In this document: positions 53,620-63,608 of the stretch, in pieces
How positions within the stretch are numbered: the first letter of the stretch is position 1
Layout: each line of letters begins with the position of its first letter
Origin: Allomuricauda sp.
Lineage (GTDB): Bacteria > Bacteroidota > Bacteroidia > Flavobacteriales > Flavobacteriaceae
Length of the DNA stretch: 64,000 bases
Direction of reading: 5' to 3'
NCBI RefSeq assembly: GCF_002699205.1
Contig: NZ_PABT01000049.1
Location: 62,001-126,000 of the forward strand
Notes under the pieces: generated by a model
Told to the model about the DNA's origin: nothing
Seen by the model: the letters and a program-made list of their open reading frames with translations, nothing else
The model's database searches: none
Made by a program: the position numbers and the translations under genes

Positions 53620-53907
53620 CTAAGCCATCACTTTATATATCAAAATAACCAAGGCGGTCACCAAGGTTGCCAACATGACACCTTTGGCCCTCTGGTCTCT
53701 TTTAATACGCAGAAAACCAAAAAAAGTAACCAAATTTAAAATGGCGCCCAAGGCCAATAAGCTACCAATATGACCTTGTGCTATAGCAGCCTTGAATGTC
53801 TCTACGATGCTTAAATCGGAAAAAAGAAGAATATAGAGCAAGGTCCCAAAGGAATTTGCAATTATTCCCACTAAAAAGCCAATAATTATTTCTCTCTTAT
53901 TGTTCAT
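53620..53907 (-). CDS. Three-span hypothetical membrane protein
   Basis: 95 residues. Three hydrophobic helices (IIIGFLVGIIANSFGTLLYILL, HIGSLLALGAILNLVTFFGF and MLATLVTALVILIYKV) are connected by short loops with a basic RIKRDQRAKG. The start overlaps the surE stop by 11 bp and lpxB begins 16 bp later, so it is an operon member. No family function known. Confidence 0.8.
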   Translation of the reverse strand: MNNKREIIIGFLVGIIANSFGTLLYILLFSDLSIVETFKAAIAQGHIGSLLALGAILNLVTFFGFLRIKRDQRAKGVMLATLVTALVILIYKVMA

Positions 53908-54676
53908 TTAGGTTCCAGTTGTTTATTTGTGGTATGGCGTGGTGTGCCGTTAGGTCGAACTGGGTGGGTACTACCGAGATATAACCCTGTTCCAAGGCCC
54001 ACTCGTCGGTATCCTCGCCTTTGTCCAAAAGTTCAAATTCTCCCGTAAGCCAATAATAATCCTTTCCGGATGGGCTTGTTCGTTTGTCAAATTTCTCTTT
54101 CCAATTGCCCCTTGCCTGCCTGCATATCCTTATCCCTTTTGGCGCCATTTCCGTTTTAGGGATATTGACGTTCAATACGGTTCCCTTTGGGATCCCGTTG
54201 GTCAATGCCTCAGAAACAATTTTTTTTATAGAATCCAGCGCTGGCTCAAAATTGGCATCCCAGGAATAGTCACAAAGTGAAAAACCAATGGCGGGAATTC
54301 CTTCGATTCCTGCCTCTATGGCAGCACTCATGGTGCCGGAATAAATCACATTTATAGATGAATTGGACCCATGGTTGATGCCGCTCACACAAATATCGGG
54401 CCGTCTGTCCAAAATTACCCGAAGGGCCAATTTTACACAATCTGCAGGGGTGCCGCTGCAGCTATATTCGCTCAAGGCACCTTCATTCTGGTCCACGACC
54501 ACCTTTTTGGAAAATAGGGTGCTATCCACTGTAATGGCGTGCCCCATACCGCTTTGGGGACTGTCCGGAGCCACTACGACAACATCTCCGAGTTGCTTCA
54601 TGGTACGTATTAATGCTCTAAGTCCCGGAGCGGTAATTCCGTCATCATTGGTAACAAGTATCAATGGTTTTTCCAT
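53897..54676 (-). CDS. surE: 5'/3'-nucleotidase SurE
   Basis: Metal-dependent nucleoside monophosphate phosphatase of 259 residues. The N-terminal LVTNDDGITAPGLRALI gives the metal-binding Asp pair, and VVVAPDSPQSGMGHAIT, SGTPADCVKLAL and SGINHGSN complete the active-site pattern. It is the first gene of the minus-strand surE-comEC operon and is divergent from prc across about 200 bp. Confidence 0.95.
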   Translation of the reverse strand: MEKPLILVTNDDGITAPGLRALIRTMKQLGDVVVVAPDSPQSGMGHAITVDSTLFSKKVVVDQNEGALSEYSCSGTPADCVKLALRVILDRRPDICVSGINHGSNSSINVIYSGTMSAAIEAGIEGIPAIGFSLCDYSWDANFEPALDSIKKIVSEALTNGIPKGTVLNVNIPKTEMAPKGIRICRQARGNWKEKFDKRTSPSGKDYYWLTGEFELLDKGEDTDEWALEQGYISVVPTQFDLTAHHAIPQINNWNLNEQ

Positions 54677-54765
54677 ACTGGATAATTAATGGCATAAAAA
54701 TACGTTTTTCATAAGGATATGAAGCTCTAGGCGTTTAACAAAAAATTAAATTCAATAGAAAGGAC

Positions 54766-54790
54766 TGGCACGGTTTTTTCTGTATCTTAG
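54766..54790 (+). promoter_or_regulatory. Promoter-like element upstream of prc, sigma-54 or sigma-A type
   Basis: TGGCACGG (54766-54773) matches the -24 box of sigma-54 promoters; the -12 position shows TTTC in place of TTGC. Overlapping it, TATCTTAG (54783-54790) is one base from the Bacteroidota -7 box. Which, if either, is used cannot be decided from sequence. Confidence 0.3.
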
Positions 54791-54878
54791 AGAATTCATA
54801 CAATTAGAAACGACGGATGACGTAATGTAGATTTGACTGTATGAAGTCAGATTATAACGCTCCAAAAAAACAAAATAT

Positions 54879-57050
54879 ATGAAAAAGAACTTCATTTTGG
54901 CACTTTTGGTTATTCTAGTGGCAGTAGCCTCCTGTAGTTTTACCAATAAGTCTTTTGAAAATGATGATAAGGATAAATTTTTGTTGGAACTGATCACCTA
55001 TGTGTTGGAAAGAGGGCACTATGAGCCCAAGGACATCAATGATAGCTTTAGTTCCAATGTTTTTGATGATTTTATCGATGTTGTGGACCCTACCAAAAGA
55101 TACTTTCTCCAAAGTGACATCAGGGAATTTGAAAAGTACAGGTTTATGATCGATGATGAGATCAGAAATACCGACATTACATTTTACAACGCTGTCTATC
55201 AGCGCTTGATGGTGCGCATGCAAGAAGCCAAGGAGATATATGAAGAAGTGCTTTCCCAGCCTTTTGATTATACGGTTGACGAAGCCATAGAAATTGATTA
55301 TGACAAACAGGAATTTGCCGCCAACAAGGAGGAACTCAAAGAACGTTGGAGAAAACAGTTGAAGTACAATACGTTGAATGTCTTTGAGAATAAAATCGAA
55401 AATATAATTTCTGATTCCGGTGAAGAAGCAAATGTAGATTCAAAACCGGTTTTGTATTTCAATGAAATCCCAAATTCTGTGGACAAAGTAGCTATAGAAG
55501 AAGAAGCCAGGGAGATAACCAAAAACACCTTGGATGAGTTCTTTGATTTTGTGGACGACTTGGAGCGCAAGGATTGGTTTGTACAATATTTGAATACCAT
55601 AGTTGAAGAATTTGACCCCCATACATTCTATTTTGCCCCTGAGGAAAAGGAAAAATTTGATATTGGAATGTCTGGTAAATTTGAAGGTATTGGTGCCAGA
55701 TTGCAGAAAAAACCGGAAGGAGCAAAAATTGTCGAAATAATTTCGGGAGGTCCTGTTTGGAGAGATCAAAGCCTGGAAGTGGGAGATCAAATCCTTAAAG
55801 TGGGCCAAGAAGGAGAGGAGCCCATCGATATCGTTGGAATGCGATTGGACGATGCCGTTAAGTTGATCAAAGGACCAAAAGGTACAGTGGTTGATCTGAC
55901 GGTAAGAAGGGTGGATGGCACCATTGATGTCGTTTCCATTACAAGAGGTGTCGTGGAATTGGAGGAATCCTATGCAAAATCCGCCACGATTGATGCCAAC
56001 GGTAAAAAATACGGTCTTATAGATCTTCCTAAATTTTATGTGGATTTTGAAGACTATTCTGAAAGAAATGCAGCATCCGATGTAGCCAAGGAATTGGAAC
56101 GTTTAAAGGAAGCTGGCGCTGAAGGAATCATTTTGGATTTAAGGGACAATGGGGGTGGATCATTAAAGACTGTTGTTGAAATGGCGGGATTGTTCATCAA
56201 AGACGGTCCCATCGTTCAAGTGCGGTCTTCCGGACAGCGCAAAGAGGTCCATGAGGACAAGGACGAACGTGTGCAATGGGATGGACCATTGGTTATTTTG
56301 GTAAATGAACTATCCGCATCGGCATCAGAAATATTGGCTGCCGCCATGCAAGATTATAAAAGAGCGGTGATTATTGGAAGTAAACAAACTTTCGGAAAGG
56401 GAACCGTTCAAAATGTAATCCCTTTGGATAACATTGTCCGAGGCAATGAGCATGGAGATTTGGGCGCCATAAAATTGACCACGCAAAAATTCTATAGGAT
56501 CAATGGAGGCTCTACCCAGTTGGAAGGAGTCAAAAGTGATATTGTGGTACCGGACCGTTATAGTTACATCGATTTGGGGGAACGTGATCAACAGAACCCA
56601 CTTGGATGGGATAAGATTACTCCAGCAGATTATCAAGTTTGGGATGGATATATTGATTTGGAAGCAGCCGTAAAAAACAGTAAAGAACGAATGGCGAAGA
56701 ATGAACAGATAAAGCTGATTGAGGAAAACGCCAAATGGTTGAAGGAGCAGCAAGAAGAAACTTTGATCTCTCTCAATTACGATGATTATGTAAAGAAGGA
56801 GCTAGAGGCCAAAAAGCGTTCAGAAAAGTTCAAAAGCTTACAAGATTATGATTCTCAATTATCTTTTGGTTCTTTGAAATATGAGACTGAACTCTTTACC
56901 CAAGATTCCGTACTAAGAGAAAAAAGAGATAGATGGCACAAAGATTTGGCCCGTGATATTTATGTTGAAGAGGCAGTAAATGTTCTGAAGGACCTTCATA
57001 GCAACAATATCAAAAGAGAAGAAAATAAATTGGCCAGCGTTAAAGGATAG
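54879..57050 (+). CDS. prc: Carboxy-terminal processing protease (Prc/Tsp, S41)
   Basis: A 723-residue periplasmic protease. The N-terminus has a lipoprotein-like signal (VAVASCSFTNKS). An N-terminal helical domain precedes a PDZ domain (about residues 260-350, with FEGIGARLQ and GPVWRDQSLEVGDQILKV) and the S41 catalytic domain with ELSASASEILAAAMQDYKR and the Lys-containing GSKQTFGKGTVQN. A C-terminal DUF3340-like region follows. It degrades misfolded or tagged envelope proteins. A strong terminator closes the gene. Confidence 0.94.
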   Translation: MKKNFILALLVILVAVASCSFTNKSFENDDKDKFLLELITYVLERGHYEPKDINDSFSSNVFDDFIDVVDPTKRYFLQSDIREFEKYRFMIDDEIRNTDITFYNAVYQRLMVRMQEAKEIYEEVLSQPFDYTVDEAIEIDYDKQEFAANKEELKERWRKQLKYNTLNVFENKIENIISDSGEEANVDSKPVLYFNEIPNSVDKVAIEEEAREITKNTLDEFFDFVDDLERKDWFVQYLNTIVEEFDPHTFYFAPEEKEKFDIGMSGKFEGIGARLQKKPEGAKIVEIISGGPVWRDQSLEVGDQILKVGQEGEEPIDIVGMRLDDAVKLIKGPKGTVVDLTVRRVDGTIDVVSITRGVVELEESYAKSATIDANGKKYGLIDLPKFYVDFEDYSERNAASDVAKELERLKEAGAEGIILDLRDNGGGSLKTVVEMAGLFIKDGPIVQVRSSGQRKEVHEDKDERVQWDGPLVILVNELSASASEILAAAMQDYKRAVIIGSKQTFGKGTVQNVIPLDNIVRGNEHGDLGAIKLTTQKFYRINGGSTQLEGVKSDIVVPDRYSYIDLGERDQQNPLGWDKITPADYQVWDGYIDLEAAVKNSKERMAKNEQIKLIEENAKWLKEQQEETLISLNYDDYVKKELEAKKRSEKFKSLQDYDSQLSFGSLKYETELFTQDSVLREKRDRWHKDLARDIYVEEAVNVLKDLHSNNIKREENKLASVKG

Positions 57051-57080
57051 TCTGGCCATTGTTAAAATAAATTGTTTGAA

Positions 57081-57108
57081 AGCCAACTCTAAAGAGTTGG
57101 CTTTTTTT
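57081..57108 (+). terminator. Intrinsic terminator of prc
   Basis: AGCCAACTC (57081-57089) pairs with GAGTTGGCT (57094-57102) around TAAA, followed by a run of T to 57108. Confidence 0.93.
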
Positions 57109-57151
57109 ATGCAACTTTGGAATCAAAGTTTTTAAATTCACTGATCGCTAC

Positions 57152-57949
57152 ATGAAAAATAGGACAATATATGCCATACTGATATCACTGTGTGTAATCG
57201 GGTTTTGGATATTCGAAAATTTTTATACCCCGGCCACTTACTCCGATTCCAATGGGACCAGTGCTGATGTTGTGGAATCCAATTATTTGCCCAGTTCCAC
57301 AACAGGGGAGATAGTTGAGCATACAAATTACACCCTTTCATACAGTGAGCCGCATGAACAGGCCGAATGGGTCGCATATACCCTAAAAAGAGAACATCTA
57401 ACCTACGACGATAGACAACGGCCTTATTTCATAGAGGATCCCAAGGTCAAATCAAAATCAGCGGATTGGCGAAACTATAAAGGCTCTGGGTACGACCGGG
57501 GACATTTGTGCCCTGCTGGGGATAGACGATTTTCCGAGCAGGCGTACAACGAAACATTTTATACCAGTAATATTAGCCCACAGGATAAACATTTTAATGC
57601 AGGAATCTGGAACCGTTTGGAACAAAAGGTTCGTTACTGGTGCAAAAAATACGGTGATTTGGTTGTAGTGACGGGGGGTGTGCTGGAAGAAGGACTGCCT
57701 GAGATAGGTGAAGAAGATGTGGATGTGCCCAACACTTTTTACAAAATTGTATGGAGAAAGCAGGGGGAAGAAGTAAGGGTTTTGGCATTTTTGATGCCAG
57801 CCAAGGAAAGTCAAAAACCACTACAGAACTTTTTGGTGCCTGTAGACGAGATTGAACGAAGGACGGGGATTGATTTTTTTGAAAAACAATCGGAAAAATG
57901 GCAGGCAGAAGTAGAATCCAGCGTCAATGCCAAAAGTTGGAAATTTTAA
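57152..57949 (+). CDS. DNA/RNA non-specific endonuclease (NUC1 type), exported
   Basis: 265 residues with an N-terminal hydrophobic signal or anchor (IYAILISLCVIGFWIF). The catalytic DRGH motif is in GYDRGHLCPAGDRR, and the metal-binding Asn region is TSNISPQDKHFNAGIWNRLE. This is the beta-beta-alpha metal endonuclease fold that degrades DNA and RNA. Export suggests nucleic acid scavenging. It follows the prc terminator and converges on rodA, overlapping its stop by 4 bp. Confidence 0.92.
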   Translation: MKNRTIYAILISLCVIGFWIFENFYTPATYSDSNGTSADVVESNYLPSSTTGEIVEHTNYTLSYSEPHEQAEWVAYTLKREHLTYDDRQRPYFIEDPKVKSKSADWRNYKGSGYDRGHLCPAGDRRFSEQAYNETFYTSNISPQDKHFNAGIWNRLEQKVRYWCKKYGDLVVVTGGVLEEGLPEIGEEDVDVPNTFYKIVWRKQGEEVRVLAFLMPAKESQKPLQNFLVPVDEIERRTGIDFFEKQSEKWQAEVESSVNAKSWKF

Positions 57950-59229
57950 ATACCATCCTTTAGTCGATTGGAGTCCAGCTTTAAGAAGATGAACAAGAGC
58001 ATGGTGAAAAATATTAATCCAGAGCCACCGTAGCTAAAAAAGGGCAAGGGTACCCCAATGGTGGGCAATAATCCGATCACCATTCCAATATTTATGAAGT
58101 AATGGAACACTAGAATGGAAATCACGCCATAGCCGTACATTCGGCTAAAGTCACTTTTTTGTCGTTCGGCAATATAGATCAACCGTAAAAAAAATAGAGA
58201 AAACAATATAATCACCGTTGATGTTCCCAAAAAACCCCATTCTTCGCCCACCGAACTAAAAATATAATCGGTATGCTGCTCTGGTACAAAATCGCCCTTG
58301 GTCCTTGTGCCTTCCAAAAATCCTTTTCCTGTGAACCCTCCCGATTCAATTGCTTTTTCTGACTGATAGGTGTTGTAGCCAATGGTTTTTCGGATTTCGT
58401 CCAGTTTTTTCTGGTCTTTTTCCAAACTCAGCCATAGGGCGAACCGATCCCTATGTCGTTGTTCAAACACATTCTCAAAAACAAAGTTCACGGAAAGGGA
58501 AAAAAGTATGGAAGCAATGATTACTCCCAGAACGGGAAGTACCGGAATTTTTACCGAAGCTTTTTTGAAGGTATAGATCAATAGGGCGAGAATGATCAAT
58601 CCAATAGCAACCCAAACCGTCCCGAACATTAAAGTTGTTGCAAATAGTACCACCGCGAAGATAAGTATCCCTAAATAATAGATTGGAAATCCTTCCCGGA
58701 ACAGCACAAAAAACAGCGAAAAATAAATAAGTGAGCTCCCCGGGTCTGGTTGGGGCAAGATCAACAGCGCCGGCAATAAAATTATGATCAGTGCATAAAG
58801 TTGATGTCTTCCGGTACGTATATCCGTCTGTATGTCACTTAAGAACTTGGCGAGGGCCAGGGCAGTCCCGACTTTGGCCAATTCCGAAGGCTGAAGGTTA
58901 AAAAAACCAAGGTCGTACCACGATGTCGCTCCTGCTATGGTCTTTCCAAACACGAACAACCCCATGAGCAAAACAATGGAAACAATGTAAAAAATGGAGG
59001 CAAAGCGTTCAAAAAAATGGGATTCCACAAAAAGTACGAAGATGATTCCCAATGCAGCGAGACCGATGAAAAAAAGTTGTTTTCCGTAGAGCGTCGAAAA
59101 ATCAAAAATTGAAGTATCCGTTTCCCCTACCGAAGTTGAGTAAATATTGATCCATCCGATAAATACCAATAAGGCGTAGAGAATTACGGTAATCCAATCC
59201 AACCTTCCAAAAAGCCCTTTACCAAACAT
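57946..59229 (-). CDS. rodA: Rod-shape peptidoglycan glycosyltransferase RodA
   Basis: 427-residue SEDS-family polymerase with about ten membrane helices. Recognisable SEDS features are FFNLQPSELAKVGTALALAKFL, the PQPDPGSSLIY loop and the C-terminal PFFSYGGSGLIF. It polymerises lipid II for cell elongation together with PBP2, whose gene overlaps its start by 11 bp. It is the last gene of the mre operon. Confidence 0.95.
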   Translation of the reverse strand: MFGKGLFGRLDWITVILYALLVFIGWINIYSTSVGETDTSIFDFSTLYGKQLFFIGLAALGIIFVLFVESHFFERFASIFYIVSIVLLMGLFVFGKTIAGATSWYDLGFFNLQPSELAKVGTALALAKFLSDIQTDIRTGRHQLYALIIILLPALLILPQPDPGSSLIYFSLFFVLFREGFPIYYLGILIFAVVLFATTLMFGTVWVAIGLIILALLIYTFKKASVKIPVLPVLGVIIASILFSLSVNFVFENVFEQRHRDRFALWLSLEKDQKKLDEIRKTIGYNTYQSEKAIESGGFTGKGFLEGTRTKGDFVPEQHTDYIFSSVGEEWGFLGTSTVIILFSLFFLRLIYIAERQKSDFSRMYGYGVISILVFHYFINIGMVIGLLPTIGVPLPFFSYGGSGLIFFTMLLFIFLKLDSNRLKDGI

Positions 59230-61087
59230 ATTCGTTTATCTTGAAAGGTTCTCCACTATAGGGTTTGGCGTACTCGTGCTCCAGCGTTTTTTCCAACATT
59301 CTTTTTTCCAGATCTTTTCGGGTAATCTTGCCTTTGATATATTTTTCAATCAAAAGAGAGGCTATATGTCCTGCATATCGAGAACCGTAGTATCCATTTT
59401 CAATATAAACGGCCAACGCAATCTGTGGGTTTTCAACAGGGGCAAAGGCAACAAAAACAGAGTGGTCAGTGAGCTGCATGCGCTCCCCATTGATTTTGAT
59501 ATAATTTTCCACGGTACCGGTTTTACCGGCAATTTCAATATCCGGGATCTTGAGCCATCTTGCGGTTCCATAATTATAAACATTGGCCATGCCCTCGATT
59601 ACAGGTTCAAAATGCTTTCTGTCAATGGTGGTATAGTGGGGTTCCGTAAATTTTGGATCTATTTGTCCGTTGCTCCCAATACTCTTGATAATATGGGGGG
59701 TGTAAAAATATCCCCGGTTGGCAATGGCAGCCGTCATGTTGGCAAGTTGCAGGGGGGTGGCCGCAATTTCTCCCTGTCCAATAGAATTGGAAATAATGGT
59801 AGATGCTGCCCATCTGCCATCCCCATACCATTTGTCATAATACTCTTTATTTGGGATTCTTCCAGGCGCTCCCGTAGGAAGGTCGGTTCCCAAAAAATCT
59901 CCAAGACCAAAGCTTCTCATGTGTTTTTCCCAAACATCCATGCCCTTGTCCGTAGTCTCGTATTTATCGAAAATTTTGCGGAAAGTACCGGCAAAATACG
60001 CGTTGCATGACTGATAGATACCAGAGTTTAGGTCTCGTATGCCACCTCCGCAATGACATCCCCTGAGCGTATTGCCCACATAAAAGCCATGATAGCACCT
60101 GATCTTGGTCTCAGGATCGATAACACCCTCTTGAAGAGCGACCAATGCATTTAAAATTTTAAATGGAGATCCAGGGGAGGGTTGCGCCAGAATGGAACGG
60201 TCCCATGTGGGTTTTGATATGGTATCGTAATGGAGTTTGCTGTAATTTTTGGAACGTTGTCTGCCCACTAAAAGGGCGGGGTCGTAGGTGGGCCCGGATA
60301 TCATGGCCAAAATTTCCCCCGATTTGGGTTCAATGGCGACTATGCCCCCTCTTTTTCCATGCATTAATTTTTCTCCATATTCTTGGAGTTCCTTGTCCAA
60401 GGTAATATGAATCTCTTTGCCTTGTTGGGGCAGTGTGTCCAATTTGCCCTCTTTATAAGGGCCAATATCCCTGTTAAACCTATCTTTTTGAATATGTTTT
60501 ACCCCTTTCCGACCTCTTAAAACTTCTTCATATTGCTTTTCAATCCCTGTTCTTCCTTTTAACTCTCCAGCTACATAATAAGGGTTGTTCTGAAGATCCC
60601 ATTCGTTTACCTCACTAATATAACCAAGCACATTGGCCGCACTTTTTGTGTTATAATATCGCAAAGACCTTTTTTGGATATAGAAACCGGTAAAATGGCG
60701 CATTTTTTCTTGAAGACTGGCATAATCTTCCTTGGAGAGCTGCGGCACCAAAACTGAGGGCAGTCTTGAGGAATATCTCCTTGCCTTTTCCATTTTAGCT
60801 ATAAACTCTGACTTTTCAATGCCCAGTAGACCACAGAATTCCAAAGTGTCCAAAGGTTTGACTTCCCTAGGTATGACCATGACATCGTAAGCGGGTTGGT
60901 TGCCTACCAATAGCCTGCCATCCCTGTCATAGATATAACCTCTTTCAGGGTAGTCGTAAACCTTTTTTATGGCAGGATCATCCAATATTTGGTCAGGTGA
61001 AAACCGGAACAATTGCAAATAGGAAAGCCTACCTATAAAGGTGAATCCTATGAGAATGACAACGGATGACAGCAATAATTTTTTCAT
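59219..61087 (-). CDS. mrdA: Penicillin-binding protein 2 (class B)
   Basis: 622 residues. One N-terminal membrane anchor is followed by the PBP dimerisation domain (about 45-215, with RGYIYDRDGRLL) and the transpeptidase domain. Catalytic motifs are SPFK with Ser307 and Lys310, SCN in YQSCNAYF, and KTGT in AGKTGTVEN. It cross-links new peptidoglycan during elongation with RodA. A GCHCGGGI segment shortly before SCN adds extra cysteines, but the motifs are intact. Confidence 0.95.
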   Translation of the reverse strand: MKKLLLSSVVILIGFTFIGRLSYLQLFRFSPDQILDDPAIKKVYDYPERGYIYDRDGRLLVGNQPAYDVMVIPREVKPLDTLEFCGLLGIEKSEFIAKMEKARRYSSRLPSVLVPQLSKEDYASLQEKMRHFTGFYIQKRSLRYYNTKSAANVLGYISEVNEWDLQNNPYYVAGELKGRTGIEKQYEEVLRGRKGVKHIQKDRFNRDIGPYKEGKLDTLPQQGKEIHITLDKELQEYGEKLMHGKRGGIVAIEPKSGEILAMISGPTYDPALLVGRQRSKNYSKLHYDTISKPTWDRSILAQPSPGSPFKILNALVALQEGVIDPETKIRCYHGFYVGNTLRGCHCGGGIRDLNSGIYQSCNAYFAGTFRKIFDKYETTDKGMDVWEKHMRSFGLGDFLGTDLPTGAPGRIPNKEYYDKWYGDGRWAASTIISNSIGQGEIAATPLQLANMTAAIANRGYFYTPHIIKSIGSNGQIDPKFTEPHYTTIDRKHFEPVIEGMANVYNYGTARWLKIPDIEIAGKTGTVENYIKINGERMQLTDHSVFVAFAPVENPQIALAVYIENGYYGSRYAGHIASLLIEKYIKGKITRKDLEKRMLEKTLEHEYAKPYSGEPFKINEYVW

Positions 61088-61141
61088 GATCGGCCTAAAT
61101 TATTTGGCGCGTTAGTATATCCAACGAAAAAAGCCTCCTCT

Positions 61142-61648
61142 TTATTCCGTTTTTGGGCTAAAAAGTGAACTGAACAGTATGCAAAGTATCAAAGTTACGA
61201 TACCTGTGGCAATAACTTTTTTCAAAATTAATAGGATATGGGCAATACTTAAAATTTCGAAGGAAAAGAATATCAAATGATGGATCAGAACCACCAAGGC
61301 CATAAAGGTAATTCGTTGAAGCTTGGTTGTATTCTTAAAACTGAAATTTTGAAAATCGTAGTTGACCCCAAAGCAAAAACGCATTATAGCAGGTCTGGTG
61401 TAGGCTATTGTTACTGAAGCCAAAGCATTTAGGGCAAGTGTGTCGGAGAAAATGTCAATGGTCAGACCCAATAAAAAAGCAATGAGCATAAACAACGCCC
61501 TATTTACTTTTATCGGATACCAATAGAAGAAGATCACATAGACCATTGGGTTGATAAACCCCAAAAAATTAAGGTTGTTGAAAATTAGAACCTGTGTGAG
61601 GACCAACAATATAAACCGGAGAATATTTATTATAACGGTAGTGCTCAT
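61142..61648 (-). CDS. mreD: Rod-shape protein MreD
   Basis: 168-residue membrane protein with five or six helices, fitting the MreD family (VLIFNNLNFLGFINPMVYVIF and LLGLTIDIFSDTLALNALA are typical). It is part of the elongasome between cytoplasmic MreB and periplasmic MreC. The start overlaps the mreC stop by 4 bp, and mrdA begins 54 bp later. Confidence 0.9.
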   Translation of the reverse strand: MSTTVIINILRFILLVLTQVLIFNNLNFLGFINPMVYVIFFYWYPIKVNRALFMLIAFLLGLTIDIFSDTLALNALASVTIAYTRPAIMRFCFGVNYDFQNFSFKNTTKLQRITFMALVVLIHHLIFFSFEILSIAHILLILKKVIATGIVTLILCILFSSLFSPKTE

Positions 61649-62460
61649 TCTATGGTTCTTGCCTCTAGTTCTTGAATTTCTTCTTTGTTCTTGTTTTCTA
61701 TGAGATACACATTTTTGATGTTTGCCATGTCGCAGAAAAGTTCAACATCAATATTGTAAAAGCTCTTGGAAGCATTAAGGTCGTATTTTTTAATGACCCC
61801 TATGGGTACATTTTCGGGAAAAATACTGGACATTCCGCCTGTGACAATGGTGTCCCCGACCACCACAGGGACCAATCGGGGAATATCGATCAATTGGACC
61901 ACTGTATAATCTTTGGTATCCCATATCAAAGAACCAAAATATTCCGTTCCCTTAATTTTTGCATTGATGTTGGATTTTGTGTTGAGTACACTTTGAACCG
62001 TGGCAAAATTTTGGGAAACATTCTCCACAATCCCCAAAATACCGTCCGTGGTGATCACACCCATGTCCTGATGAACCCCATCTTTTTCCCCTTTGTCAAT
62101 GGTAACATAATTTCGAGGGGAGGTAAAGCTGTTCTTTATCAGTTTGGCACTCATCACTTCATATACTGCCAAAGTGGAATCCAGGGATTTTGTGATACTA
62201 TCATCCGGGGAATTGAACAATAGCTTCCGTAACCGCTGGTTTTCCTCCACCAACTTTTTGTTCTCTTCTTGTAGGCTAAAATAGGAAGAAACATCTGAAC
62301 CCGCTCCATAGATGCTGCCACTGATCCATTTCGATGAATTAAAAAATTTGGATTGATGATACGAATGTGACCTGATGGTCATCACCAACGAAATCAACGC
62401 AAAAAAGGCATACAAAAATGCATTTCGATAGCGTAGAACAAAATTGATGATGCGTTGCAT
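61645..62460 (-). CDS. mreC: Rod-shape protein MreC
   Basis: 271 residues: one N-terminal membrane segment (AFLYAFFALISLVMTI), a coiled coil (FSLQEENKKLVEENQRLRKLL) and two beta domains (YVTIDKGEKDGVHQDMGVIT, GDTIVTGGMSSIFPENVPIG). It organises the elongation complex in the periplasm. It follows mreB by 65 bp and overlaps mreD by 4 bp. Confidence 0.94.
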   Translation of the reverse strand: MQRIINFVLRYRNAFLYAFFALISLVMTIRSHSYHQSKFFNSSKWISGSIYGAGSDVSSYFSLQEENKKLVEENQRLRKLLFNSPDDSITKSLDSTLAVYEVMSAKLIKNSFTSPRNYVTIDKGEKDGVHQDMGVITTDGILGIVENVSQNFATVQSVLNTKSNINAKIKGTEYFGSLIWDTKDYTVVQLIDIPRLVPVVVGDTIVTGGMSSIFPENVPIGVIKKYDLNASKSFYNIDVELFCDMANIKNVYLIENKNKEEIQELEARTIE

Positions 62461-62525
62461 GCAATCGTATCGTTAAGAAGGTTTTTGAACTCCCTGAAGG
62501 TAATAGAACTGTTGAAAATACAGGT

Positions 62526-63554
62526 CTATTTTATTAAAATACTTTTATATCGCTCAATGTTTTTAAGGGCGATCCCCGTACCTCTAACAACAGCCCTTAA
62601 AGGATCCTCCGCAATATATACCGGTAAATCGGTCTTTTGGGAAAGTCTCCTGTCCAAACCTCTGAGCATAGATCCCCCACCTGCAAGATAGATCCCCGTG
62701 TTGTAAATATCCGCGGCAAGTTCCGGTGGTGTCTGCGACAAGGTTTCCATAACCGCGTCTTCTACCCGAAGAATACTTTTGTCCAAGGCCTTGGCGATTT
62801 CCCGGTAGGAAACATGTACCTGTTTTGGTTTTCCGGTCAATAGGTCACGACCCTGAATGGATTTGTCTTCCGGAGGGGATTTTAAATCCTCCGTTGCAGA
62901 ACCGATTTCAATTTTTATGGCCTCTGCGGTACTTTCGCCAACATACAGGTTGTGTTGGGTGCGCATGTAATAAATAATGTCGTTCGTGAACACGTCACCT
63001 GCAATTTTCACCGATTTGTCGCAAACAATACCACCTAGGGCGATTACGGCAATCTCCGTAGTACCCCCGCCTATGTCCACGATCATGTTCCCTTTTGGTT
63101 GCATAATGTCCAGACCAATACCTATGGCGGCGGCCATCGGCTCATGAATCAGGTACACTTCTTTACCGTTGACCCGTTCTGCAGATTCACGAACGGCACG
63201 CATCTCCACCTCTGTAATACCAGATGGGATACAGATGACCATTCGAAGTGCCGGAGGGAACCATTTTTTCTTCAATGCCGGAATGCTTTTGATCATCATG
63301 TTCATCATCTTCTCTGAAGCATCGAAGTCGGCTATTACTCCATCTTTCAATGGCCGTATGGTTTTGATGTTTTCATGGGTCTTTCCCTGCATCATATTGG
63401 CTTCGCGACCAACCGCGATAATTTTCCCTGTAACACGGTCCCTTGCTACAATGGAAGGACTGTCGACCACCACTTTGTCCATATGGATGATCAGGGTATT
63501 TGCAGTACCAAGGTCAATGGCTATTTCCTCGGTCATGAAATCAAAAAATCCCAT
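62526..63554 (-). CDS. mreB: Rod-shape actin homologue MreB
   Basis: 342-residue bacterial actin. Phosphate 1 is IDLGTANTLI (residues 13-22), phosphate 2 is MIVDIGGGTTEIAVI, and the adenosine motif is YLAGGGSMLRGLD. Membrane-associated MreB filaments direct elongation. It is the first gene of mreB-mreC-mreD-mrdA-rodA and lies 54 bp after purH, with which it may be co-transcribed. Confidence 0.97.
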   Translation of the reverse strand: MGFFDFMTEEIAIDLGTANTLIIHMDKVVVDSPSIVARDRVTGKIIAVGREANMMQGKTHENIKTIRPLKDGVIADFDASEKMMNMMIKSIPALKKKWFPPALRMVICIPSGITEVEMRAVRESAERVNGKEVYLIHEPMAAAIGIGLDIMQPKGNMIVDIGGGTTEIAVIALGGIVCDKSVKIAGDVFTNDIIYYMRTQHNLYVGESTAEAIKIEIGSATEDLKSPPEDKSIQGRDLLTGKPKQVHVSYREIAKALDKSILRVEDAVMETLSQTPPELAADIYNTGIYLAGGGSMLRGLDRRLSQKTDLPVYIAEDPLRAVVRGTGIALKNIERYKSILIK

Positions 63555-63608
63555 AAAAAGTGTCTATTTTCGGATTAACGGTAAAATTTATCGGCTAATG
63601 TACTAAAA

